The notes below the pieces were generated by a model that searched no databases, had not been told where the DNA came from, and saw only the letters and a program-made list of their open reading frames with translations. The translations under genes were made by a program, and so were the position numbers. From Cristatella mucedo (Eukaryota > Bryozoa > Phylactolaemata > Cristatellidae): a stretch of 64,000 nt of DNA. Positions 21,830-33,084 of the stretch are shown here, one piece after another. The stretch's first letter is position 1. Each line of letters opens with the position of its first letter. The DNA lies in NCBI GenBank assembly GCA_009760855.2, contig WPIO01000010.1, positions 2,009,001 to 2,073,000 on the forward strand, read 5' to 3'.

Positions 21830-24040
21830 TTCGGGGTGAGGAACGAGTAGACGAATATTCAACTCGTTACTGCGGCAGGCTCCATGAATCGACAGCTGGA
21901 CAGCGTCCCCAGCACGTGAAAAGAAGAACGAAGTAGGAACCATGAGTAAACTGCCACGATGTGTTCTAATATGGCTGAAGTTAAATGCTGATTGGTTGAG
22001 CAGCGCGGCTCGTCGGTTGGACCGACTTCGTTCCAAATGTCGAAACGTTTTGGTAAAACCTTGTAGTCATGGGATCTGAAGTTTGGCCAATCTCCGCATA
22101 CTCAGGAGAGCATTGTAAAAATGATATTGCAAACCATACCTAACTCGAAGATAAACTGGAAGTAGCATATCTACAAATGACAACTTTACCAAACTCAGCA
22201 TCCTATGTGACTTGTGCACCAACTTGTTGAACCTTGGTAAATCAAGGTGCGTGAACCCATCGTGTTGAGGTATACGCTTGTGAATTTTTAACAGCTCCAG
22301 CTAGATTTTAGCTTTATTTCTTCAAATTATATAACTCCGGCCAATACTTCATGGATTAACGTGATATTTCGAACGTGAGTTCAACTGTGCGTGTTAACCA
22401 CTGCAGGATTATATTTATCCTTCTGTTCGGAGGGAATGCACTATCAATTTCATCAAAGGTCCAAGAACTTATATTTAGAAATGATTGACGTATATAGCAA
22501 ATCTTATCTAACTAAAATCAGAAATGGACCACTCGAGCGTTGTACAAGCAAAGCTGACATCGCGATTAAAACTTCACGACGTGGATCCTTGTATTAGTGG
22601 CCGAGTTATGAAATTTCCTAGGCAGAAATTTTTATGCTTTGGAAATCCAGCTGTTACAAGTCACTGATGTGTAGCTCAACAAATTGAAAGCATGCTCCTC
22701 GACGTACCAAGGTTTAAAAGTTGGGACATGAGTGAAATATGATGCAGAGATCGTAAATTTGTCACTTTCAGCCATGCTTCTTCCTACTTACTCTGAGTCA
22801 AAAATGGTCTTAGTAATAGTTTTTAATGCTTTCCTTTTAAGTTTAATTCGCAAAAAATGTGATGACATTTTACACACGTTTGTCTTTTACAAGGTACGCT
22901 AAGATCTTTTCGATTGTTGGATATATTAGCATTTTCGTAGATTTTCCGTCAAAAATGCACTTTCAGAACTTCCGACAAGTATGATTGAGTATCCTGCCCA
23001 ATCAGACTTTGGCTTAGCTGCCCGTGTTGGTTACCCTGCTTCAGAAGTGTCCTACTAGAGGCTGTTGGCCAAAGTAGGAACACTCTGCTATGCCGGAAAA
23101 GCAGCCAGCCTGCCTTAAGACCATTGGGAGTGTAATACAACCATCTGGTATGCACGAAATCTTTTGAGAATTTCTGTAAAACAGCACTCATGATTTAATG
23201 CTTACAGACAAATAATCTGTAAGAATAATTGCGAATATCATGTACGGCCTAGCGAGAATAATGTACTACATTATCGCGGTACCATTTATTCATCAAATCA
23301 GTGAATAGTGCAAATGCCACAAAGATAAGTAAACAACATTATGCAATGTGAGCATGCTAAATCATTCGGATTTTGGCAGTGCTCGATACTGCTAGCAGCT
23401 AATGAATTTAATAAGAAACCTGATATTTTCTACTGCACTCTTTGGACAGTGTATACAAAGTAATCCCGAGTAACGGCACGGCCGTAATATGCTACGAATG
23501 GTTTTGAGCGCAAGGGCGTCTCTGCGACTAGGGAATATAAAGTAACAATCTAAGCAAGAGATTTGGACTTCTTATTTAAGTATGGCGTGAACTGCTGCGA
23601 CTTGGATCTAAAACTTGGCAGTATCTAAAACTTGTCAATCTTGTCTGAGGTACTTGCTCAACCAGCACCGGTCATACATTTGCACTGAATAGCAAGGTTA
23701 TCGAAATTTTGTTTCTGGCAATTCCTGTTATTGTGGTATTAACAACATTATTATCATAGCATAAGGTGTCAAGAAAAGGATCTGAAACTACCTGCTGCCG
23801 AAAATCGTCGAGTCTCCAGAAAAATAGAAGGTCATTTATCTGCTACTCATAAAGCATCTGACTCTATTGTCAAACAGCGCACATGAATGTTAGTCAGAAT
23901 AAAATCTCTAAAATCCCCCTAAGCGAAGGGAGATATAATAAGTATAATAATAAGTAAATCTCTTTCAGGGCACTTTAATACCTTGCAAAGAAGAAAAGTG
24001 ATTGGGTTAGTGATGGCATGCATAGCGTCAGCATACTTAC
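21830..24040. other. No recognisable gene
   Basis: AT-rich intergenic sequence. The 60-80-codon frames present (21809-22036 -, 22391-22597 +, 22949-23191 -) show no motif. Confidence 0.5.
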
Positions 24041-24044
24041 GCAC

Positions 24045-24335
24045 ATAAAGAAATTGGTTAATTCCGACCCGACAAAGGCTGCGCGTGGAAGAGATGTGCC
24101 TTTAGCTTCTCTTCAAAAGCCTTCGTGTCAGGAATTTTCGTAACGTCAGTCGTAAGGAGTTCCAGGCTTTCGGAGCAGAAAAACTAAAGGCATGGTCACC
24201 AAAGGATTGACTTTGCTTAGATGGAAAACTAAAGATATTGATTCAGAAGAGTGAGTAATATGATGCGTAGTAGCTAGATTCCAAAATATTTCGAATAGGT
24301 AGCCCGGAGCAAGAGAGGGAAAGAAGGTAAAAGTG
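24045..24335 (-). pseudogene. LINE RT C-terminal relic (LINE-A-like)
   Basis: On the minus strand the frames read SLAPGYLFEIF, then SFGDHAFSFSAPKAWNSL. These correspond to APAYLSEIL and SFGDRAFSSCAPKAWNSL in the intact LINE-A copy. The end reads LLKRS*RHISS, diverged from FKRNLKTYLF. Stops and a frameshift are present. It is a diverged subfamily without the LINE-A 3' hairpin. Confidence 0.7.
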
Positions 24336-24339
24336 ATTA

Positions 24340-25030
24340 ATACGATCATTTAGGTTAACCTTGATCGCAACAAGCAAGGCTTGTACTGATAGAAGAACTG
24401 AATGTCTTACATCTAAATCATCCGATGCTGTTTTCTCATTTATGCTGCAATGATTAGCAAAAAATGGCTAATTACAGGACAGTGGGTAGACCTAGTGCAG
24501 CGATTCTCTAAGCTACGCGCATCGAAAATAGGTGAAGAAGGAATAAACTCAGCTGAGCTGAGCAGCAATCTGCGACTACTGTAAGTATTTTAATGACTGT
24601 TTGGTGAGTCTCGGCGGAGATGTAGCCTGACGTCTAGAGAAAATAAAATATTAATTTTGTATAAATGAAACATCGCAGCTAGCCTGAAGTCTGCTGAAAC
24701 GGCTGAGACTATTACGAGTCAGGAAAATTCACGTGCCAAATATAGCAGCAGAAATGCAAGAAATGTGGTAAATCTCGTGAATTTCAAGGCTGAAAAGGTG
24801 ACCATATGTAGCACACGTGCAGGCCACAGCTGAAGCTCCATGTGGTGAAATCTTAAGATATGTTATACGGCTTGAGGAGCCTGATTTCGTGATTTATATG
24901 AGAGTACGGAAATGGCTGCAGGTAACACGGAGATCTGTGTGTTGGATTTAGATTTGACCGAAGATGAGAGTATCAAAGCCATCATCACTCCATCACTGGT
25001 TATTACCGCTGCCAGGCTTATGAACTGCGA
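24340..25030. other. No recognisable gene
   Basis: AT-rich, unassigned. Confidence 0.5.
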
Positions 25031-25035
25031 TTAAA

Positions 25036-25084
25036 ATAAATAAATAAATAAATAAATAAATATATATATATATATATATATGTA
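25036..25084. repeat. (AAAT)n then (TA)n microsatellite
   Basis: About seven AAAT/TAAA units followed directly by about nine TA units. Confidence 0.95.
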
Positions 25085-26089
25085 CATATACAGCTTCTCA
25101 TATGCCTTTCAGTGTGACAGTTACAAATCGAAGAACTGCTAAGCAGCTTGTCTGTTGAACTGGTGCTGATAAAGCTGCTTTGACTCTTTATGACCTTACT
25201 GATGGGCGTACTGATGGGGTCATCATACGATCGTACCATCGCTACGATCGCGTACCATCGCTACGAGGAGACGTTGAGATAAGAGAAACCATCGAGAAAC
25301 CGGTCTCCCCGCTGAGCAGATGTGAGATATTTTAGACGGACGCCATACTTCTATGACGTATTATTGTTAGCCGATGCCTTGCTATTACGAAGACGATTAT
25401 TGCTGGTCCGTCTTATAATTTTTTTGTGAGTGAAGCTGCGTTTCTGAAAGTCAGTCATTTAAAAAAAGCTGTTTCGCGTTTTCAATTTTAAAATAAGAGC
25501 TGTTAATAGCTATTTGTCACTGTTTTTCCCCATTTTACACTAATTTTACGGTCAAAAACTTATTTTTGTGATGAACGAAGTTTTACTACATATCTTCCGT
25601 GATAAGTTCTAAATAAATTAATTTTTACTTCATTTAATAATATTTTAAGAGTACAAGTGCATTGACTTGTCTGATAGAAGAGATTATTAGTAAAGAAATT
25701 CGTACAGATCAAAATAAACCTTTCGACGTCCGTTGATGTCGGTTTAATGAACAGAGTTTTGCTATAAATTTCTGGAGATTTTCAGTGCACTGACCAGAGT
25801 TTCTGAAAAAGCTTGAATTCAGACTTCTGCCATTTGAAACTATTTTGCTCTCCTACTGCAATTGGTGATCTATCTTTTTGAAGCAACGAAGTCGATTCAT
25901 CTTGAAGAGACAAGTTCACACTTTCAGCGTCATTTGATGACTATTCGACGACAACTCCTACATAGTTGACTCCAAATACACGCTAAATTTCCTGCAAACA
26001 ATAGCCTAGTTTTGATGGCGCGACAGATGGATCTTTGACACTCCTCAAGAGGTTCACGACATCCTTGTTCAATCGCTCACCAACGCACA

Positions 26090-27391
26090 ATTAAATTCTT
26101 TCCCGACCTTGGTACTAATATATCATTATTTATGTTAGAGAGCTTGTTGACCATGAATTTTTATATTATGTCAGCACTCATCAACGTCGCGTTTTCTCGA
26201 CTTAAGGCCTTAACAGCAAGTTTCACTGGTTTTATTGCAATCGGGATAGTTTTGAGAGGGTCCACATTTAATGTCTTAACCATTTCCAGTGCCCCGAATT
26301 TGGTTAGTGTCTCGTGGATGGCGACTTCAGTCGTTCCTAGCGGCTTCAATATTGTTGTGACGGAGTTTCAGCGCGTATTCTCGTCAAGCTGCAGTTTAAT
26401 CTCGCGTTCTGACTCAGCTTTTACTTTGGATTGAAGAAATTATTTAGAACAGTTGATTTTTTGATGAACTAGAAAAGCTTTAGCGATTTCGTGAGCACAT
26501 TGTGGCAATCGACGTTTCCTTCTATCTGCTTCAAAATTGTTCATTTTTATTAATATCGTCACTATGTCGGTTTAAATCGTTCATCTCAATACGCTTCTTC
26601 TAGTGCAACGTGCACATACTCCAAGGTGCAGACTATGGCTTACGTACAATTATCCGATGGCATCTATGTGGCTAATGCATTTCTTATTTACTGCAGCGCC
26701 TTCCTAAGTAAATTCCGCCAAATTTATCTCCACGAAATTCTAAAAACGCTCCAATACTGTTTCATTGATTTGACCCTATCGAGAGAGCAGTTCGTGAGCC
26801 AAATATGCAAAAAAGACCCGTCTTGATTGTTGTTTTATCGCCGCTATAAATCACAAATGTTGACTCCAAAGAATCGACGTCCTCTCACGGTTGTGTAGTC
26901 ATCCACATTCATGTTAAATTTAACTCCACTCTCGAATTTTCCTTGATGTCGGCAATCACTTTGTTTCTCTTGTCTTCATAATCATAATGCACCAGCTTCA
27001 TCAAATCGCTTTCGCTCGTTGGAAGTTTGAATACGTTCCGTGAGATTGACTGCCGTATATACTTGTTTCTAGTAATAGCTCTAATCAACATTCCATCAGC
27101 AGCCAGATCATTAACAATCTCCTTCAGACTATTTCGCCCAAGGAAATTGACTATTGGTTTTGTTCTTTTACTGTTCACGGGCTCTTCCTTGCATGTACAC
27201 CCTTCAGATGGTTTATCAAAATCGATTCCATTTATTTTCAGATTATTCTTCAACTTTGTCATTGAGTTTCCAGAACATTTGATGATTTTATTGCTCCATC
27301 CACATTGACCTTCGAGCTCTTCTGTAATTGCATTCTTTTGTTTTGCGGCGTACTCCCAAACTGTATACATGGCTGAAGAGAAAAATAGCAT
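26090..27391 (-). pseudogene. Decayed hAT-superfamily transposase with BED finger remnant
   Basis: The longest minus-strand frame (27391-26909) begins with VWEYAAKQKN and SGNSMTKLKNNLK. This is the shape of a BED zinc finger (VWxYF ... SGNSTSNLKRHL) whose metal ligands are mostly lost. It then continues through RNKYIRQSISRNVFKLP to LTMNVDDYTTVRGRRFFGVN, the hAT catalytic-core motif (S-L-T-x-D-x-W/Y-T-S ... RRYLNIN). After stops, another frame (about 26405-26100) carries KLQLDENTR-stop-NSVTTIL, the C-x-T-R-W-N-S motif with its Trp codon turned into a stop. So the copy is dead. Terminal inverted repeats were not found by eye. Confidence 0.75.
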
Positions 27392-27399
27392 TTGTCAAT

Positions 27400-28585
27400 G
27401 CCACAAGATCAATTTGATTAATATTTTGCTAAAAGTTTGCAAAATCCGCACTTTAATTATAGTTTATGGCCAATCTAATAAGAATCATTATAGCAAGTCA
27501 CTAACACGATCAAAAGAAATTTTTAACATTTGCTTTTCATTACATACTTCATACCCAAAGTGAACGTTGGAGCTTCAGTTGTAGTATCTTTTTTAAATTT
27601 TTATTGGAAGCAGTAAGACAGTTGTTTGCATTTTTATTTTGTGCGAAAAAGAGATCTTATGCTGTTATCGTTAAACAGTTACCGGAAATCCTAGAATAGT
27701 TACTTAAAACTTGTTGTGGAGGGGTGAATCTCTTTCTATTTCGTGTCATTATGTCAAGTGACTTCTTATGTTATGTCATTGTCAATTTTACGTGGTGAAT
27801 GTCATACTGTGATCTCAGCCTGTGCCTGCACGTCACCCGACTTAGTGATGTTACTACCTTGGCAGTTTCCAAGTCAGCGTGTAGTAAAATGCAAGTAGTT
27901 TGGTCTTCCTTATCCAAATTGAAGTAACTTAATTGTTCAATTTCTACTTTTTAAAGTCTGCCCTTGAGTGAGTGTATGCGCAATTGAAAGCTTTGCTAGA
28001 CATTACTCATTTTAGCGAGGATAAGATGGAATCGGCGAGAATAGAGCAATGAACATATGTCGAAGACAGGGGTGCTTATCCGACGGTGCAATGAGCTTGG
28101 TCCTCCTCATTTTGTGCGCGCTAATCAGGTTTTAATCGAGGTCTCGTTTTGAGATCGCTTCAAGTAGCGCATGCAACAAGGCTGTAGCTAAGGGAGTTCG
28201 CTTCTCAGCAGCCAAGTTTTGTGTTTGCCGAATGAGCACCAGCGAAGTCGAGGCTTTAGAAAGAGCACCAGAACCCCGATTCTACGTTCGACGGTAGTGA
28301 AAATAACGAGGAGACGGCGTCAAGAAACTGATGCGAAGAAGGCGCGTGTGAATCGCTACTATCATTTTCGAGGAGGCTGACCGTGGGAGTTGCCAAACCG
28401 GGTAAAAGCCAGCGCATGCTGCAGACGCTTATGTTACTTTTTTTTTTATTATCAACGCTGAGGCTAGCTCCTGTTTACTTAGTTGGAAAAAAACGTGAGC
28501 ATGCTTAGTTCGGCACATTTAGATTGGAGTTGAATTGCTGAAGATTCCTGATTTCTTTAGTCACTACGAACATGGCAGTGCTCGG
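27400..28585. other. No recognisable gene
   Basis: AT-rich, then neutral composition; no motif. Confidence 0.5.
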
Positions 28586-28589
28586 GTTC

Positions 28590-31265
28590 GACGAATCACC
28601 GCAATCCATCGAGATCCAGTCTAATAAGGCTAACATCGACCAGACATTAGCGTTGCCGAGCTCAAATTTTAGCTCTAATTGTAGTAGACGTTTAGTTTTA
28701 TCTATCCACTAAATTTCACGTCGCTGCGCCCACGCGAACTTATGCAAACGAGCTTTGACGCCGGACGCTTGTACCGCAATCCATTCCAGTTCCCTCAAAT
28801 CCACCACAAATCAGCTGCGCACAGCTCCGAAAAGTTTGAAATATCAAACTACGTTACACGTTCAATATACCCAGAGATTTTCGCGTGATTCCGCTTACGC
28901 ATTCTCACAAAGTCTACTGAAATACATTACAGTGGCCCAGGCCAATACAAATGCAATCCACTGCATTCCACCATGAAACAAAAGAAATCCTGTTCGGAAA
29001 GTTCCTTTTTGATTGCATATGACAGCACACTCTGCGAAAATTGCACTTAATTTTTTTAATTTGCGTTGGCACGGCCGTTCTCGTGCAATGTGCTGTAATC
29101 GACTGCAGTAGCCCGGGCCAAAACCACAATCCTCTTCAATCCACCAAATACACCACAAAAAATCAAAATAGATTGCGCAGAGCTTCAGTTTACATATTAA
29201 ATTGCACCGTGCTGTGTGCACAACACGTAAAATAAAACAAATTGTGCATCCTTGCAGTGTGGTTATGGGTACCAATCGCCCGAAATGACCTGGGAAACTA
29301 CAGAAACCACTCTATTTCACTACAAATCATCCTCAAATCGCCATCACGAAGCTCTAATTGATATTGCGTATAGAAATAGACTCAGCTGATTTCAACATGC
29401 ACCCACACAATTTCGCTCCATTGTGCACACGCTTTCTCATGCAATGAATTGCAATCGACTGAAACGGCCCGGTCCGATACCTCACTCCGCCAAACTTCTC
29501 TGCAATCCACCGCACAGCGACCAGAACGCGTACACTAGAAGCTCTACTTATGATTGTACACTGCTCTACTCTTCGACTATTGTGTACTCGCGCATATCTT
29601 CACTGTAATGGCCTCGACCATTCTGCACCAATGCACTGCAATCGACTGCAACTGTCCGGGCAAGTACGTCAATCCACCACAGCCCACCGCAAAATGACCA
29701 GAATATGTACACTTTAAGCTCTAATAGTGATTGCACGTTGCTCTAATCTTTGATTATTGTGTAATCGCACAATTTCCCTGCAATTGCCTCAAACATTCGG
29801 CACCAATGCACTCAGTACAATTGACTACAATGGCCAGGGCCAATTCCACAATCAGCACCAATATGATGCAAAATGCCCTGAAATCGGGTTTCGAAATGCT
29901 CCAATTTTGAATGCATGTTAAAATGCACACTGTTTAAGGTAAACCTCATTATTTGAAGCAATTGCGCTCGTGCAATTTCGGGCAGTGTACGGCAATCTAC
30001 GGCAACGGCTCAACTCGAAGCAGCAATCCACTACAATCCGTGGCAAGTCGACCATAAATTGGCTGCACGAAGTGTCAATTGTCAGTCGCATTTTACATTT
30101 CTGTGTGCTAGAAGTAAAATCGTAAGACTTTCAAGCTATTTTGCACGTTAATTGTCAACAATGCACGGCAATCGACCGCAATGGCAGGGACTAAAACCGC
30201 AATCCATGGCAAATCGACAAGAAATCGGCTGCACCAAACTCCAATTCTCATTCCACGTAACATCTCACTTCGCTCGCACATATTTTAACCCGCTCTAATC
30301 ATTCAATCTTGGGCAATGGACGGCAACAGACGGCAATGGCCCGGGCAAATACGGCAATCTATTATGATCCATCGCAAATCATTGGGAAGTGACTAGGCTA
30401 AGATTAAATTTATCTTACCTGTCACAGTGAACTGTGTTTAAAGTGTAATCACATCCTTTCAACCAAACGCGAACGTACAATCGCGAGCAATAAATGGCAA
30501 TCGACCGCAATGGCCCGGGCAAATACCCCAACTCGCGGTAAATTGACGAGAGATTGGTAGTGCGAAGCCTAAATTATCATTACATATAACACTCCGCTGC
30601 GTCCAATGTAAAACCGTGGCATTTTTAAGATGCTTTGCTCGTTAACTGTCAGCAATGCACGCCAATCCACAGCAATGGTAGGGGCCGATAGCCTAATCCG
30701 GGGAAAATTGACAGGATTGGCTGCAATAAACTGCCACTCGCATTCCACGTAACATGTACCTGTGCAAGCGCACAATTTTCACCCATTGTGCGCGTTCAAT
30801 CGACGGCAACGCACGGCAATTGACGGCAATGGCCCAGAGAAATACGCCAATCCACAACGGTCCTTTACAAACGGACCGACAGTTGCTGAGAGAAGCGCCA
30901 GCTTTTCTTGCGTATTGCACTACACTGCTTTAAAAGTGCAACCCCATCTTTTTAAACAATCGACAAAGACACAATCGAGGGCATTGCACGGCAATCGACG
31001 GCAATGACCCGGCCTCTACCGCAATATGTTTCAAATTTGCTGGAAATCGGCTGCTTGAATTTGTAATGATCCTACCACATAAAGCTCACTGTGGGCGCAC
31101 ATACTGTCATTTTCCGCGTTCAACCTTGGGTAATGCATGGCAATCGACGGCAATTGCCCCGGACAATACAGCAATCTATGATTGTCTGCTGCAATTAAAT
31201 ACAAAGCTGGTGGGACAAGATCCGCAATCGAAGGCAACGGTCTAGGAACATACGGAAATCTATCC
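28590..31265. repeat. Diverged tandem satellite, period about 150-190 bp, about 15 units
   Basis: A core near CAATCGACNGCAATGGCCCG recurs at anchors 28931, 29106, 29282, 29461, 29649, 29828, 30003, 30179, 30334, 30508, 30673, 30828, 31002, 31151 and 31235. Each core is followed by CAAATACGGCAATCCACCGC-like and AAATCGGCTGCACGAAGCTC-like blocks and then CACTTCGCTCGCACA-like blocks. Spacing is 175-188 in the first half and alternates between about 150-165 and 174 in the second. Older partial units are visible back to about 28590. No unit is coding. Confidence 0.85.
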
Positions 31266-32160
31266 GTCGTAGGTGTACATACTCAACTCAAGTCGTGAGA
31301 CCAGGGGTATGTGTCAAGCGATCGTACCAGGTGAGGGAGACCTTGTGGTTGGAGGGAAAAATATGTCATCGGCCCTCCACAGCCAGGTGTGGTGAGCAAG
31401 CTGTTGCTATGATCCGCGTCTTGAGGCATTCGTTACATCATAGGCGATTAGCGGCAGTGAGCTCTAGTTTCCTTACTTAGAGCAGAGTCGTGCGAAAGCC
31501 CTTGTCACGAGTCAGTCCAAATGCTTATATCGCCTTGCAATGCCGTCGTATATCCTCGAGAATATTACTGTTCTGCCCACTGGTAATGTTCGATTGCAAT
31601 CTTGCATTAGGACGTTATTAAGCTAATAGCAAACTAACGAATTTAATGGCACACAGATACTGCCTTGACTAGACTAATGCTGCTCAGTATTAGCAGGGCT
31701 ACCGAACATGTCCGGGAATAGACAGTTGCGCTTGCGACTTTAAAATTTTATTCTCCTGCAAGATGCTTGAGGCTACGCGTGTGCGTCCATGTTTTCACGC
31801 GCGGGTTCTTGCACCAGCATGCATTTGTAAACAAGGCTTGGGCTCCTACTTGGCCTGTTTTTGTCGTGAGCAAGAGGCAAGTGGCCACATATCCACAAAG
31901 CATTGCTGCATGCAGTGTTATGCGTGCAGCAAGCGTTCACTTCAATGGGCATTGGACGCGATCAGCGTATTAGCACACTTGCAAGTCTTCCAAATGCTTC
32001 GAGAAGGGTCGTCGTTAATAAGAATTGCGCTCCAGCATTTGCGTTTCATCCTTTCAAGCCTATATGCCAGTGTTAATGTAAATGATTCATTATTTTTTAA
32101 GGACATCTCTTCCAGAAAGCTTCTCTTCCGACAATTCCCGACTAAACATACTCCTTAGTA
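31266..32160. other. No recognisable gene
   Basis: A 131-codon + frame (31763-32158) and others show no motif I can name. Confidence 0.4.
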
Positions 32161-32241
32161 ATTGACGGCCAGATATTCAGCTCGGAAATTGTACATTCAA
32201 CTATGGCGTCGGAGGCGGCTAGAGAAATCCCAACGTTTTAT

Positions 32242-32350
<109 letters not shown>

Positions 32351-32449
32351 CAATACATGTGATATAGCACCCTCAGAGGACTCATTCTCTTTCTATGCAC
32401 TTTACATTTGCTGCACAGGAAGCACGATCGAATTGTTAGTGGTAGCATG

Positions 32450-32728
32450 TGTTGTGTGTGCCTGTTGCTTCTCGGCCACTGGTGTGTGCCCTGCTCTCGG
32501 CGGGTGGTTGGGCGGTTGGCTCGGTGCGGCCTTTGATGTGGGCACGTGGCCCACCACGGTGGCTCACCACGGATGCACTCCCTTATCTGTGGTGAGTCAG
32601 CCCCTAGCTCATACATGTACCCGCTGGGGGAATAAAGACGAGAGTCTCGTTCATCGCTCACGTTCGCCTGCTCGTGTCTTCGTGTCTCCGTGAGACTCCA
32701 CCAGCGCCGGAGACACAGTAACGTAACA
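32450..32728 (+). mobile_element. Solo LTR of an LTR retrotransposon, inserted in the LINE-A 3' UTR
   Basis: The segment is absent from the other LINE-A copies. It begins TGTTGTGTGT and ends AACGTAACA (TGTT...AACA terminal inverted dinucleotides and more). It is flanked by CATG (32446-32449) and CGTG (32729-32732), a 4-bp target duplication of the LINE sequence GCATGCTTGATAAAC with one change. An AATAAA lies at 32631, about 100 bases from the end, as in the R region of an LTR. Orientation follows that signal. No internal gag-pol is present. Confidence 0.75.
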
Positions 32729-32828
32729 CGTGCTGAATAGACAACCAGAATAACATGATTAGGGGTGACATGCACAGAGGCAGCATGCAAGTGTGCTTAG
32801 TGGCAAAATGCACGGTGTCAGGACGCAT

Positions 32829-33025
32829 AAGGACACTACTAACTACCTCAACTGTCCTCCTGACTCTGCTATGCTTCCCACTTTCACTTTGTTGCGTTAG
32901 ACGAAGTCTGTTGGCTACCGAATGCGTACCGAAAGCCGCTTAGGCTGTGAGTGCACTATAGAAAACTCTCCTGCGTAACATCCACGTGGTCTTTATGACT
33001 TTGTGGAGGTACAGACGGAGATACA
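32829..33025 (+). mobile_element. LINE-B 5'-truncated 3' fragment, nested in LINE-A
   Basis: It carries CTATGCTTCCCACTTTCACT, GACGAAGTCTGTTGGCTACC and GCGTACCGAAAGCCGCTTAG, and ends ACGGAGATACATTACAT. This is the 3' end seen, on the minus strand, at 39145-39310 and 62365-62530. Flanking GCATAAGGACA and CATAAGCATGC look like a target duplication of the LINE-A sequence GCATAAGCACAC. Confidence 0.75.
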
Positions 33026-33084
33026 TTACATAAGCATGCAAAGGTCGAATTGCAGGGACAAATTAATGCTGTGATAAATAGGTG

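Noticed and set aside
28590-31265. CRISPR-like regular spacing of short repeats
   Set aside because: The whole 150-190-bp unit is repeated and diverged, without short identical repeats or unique spacers. This is a satellite.
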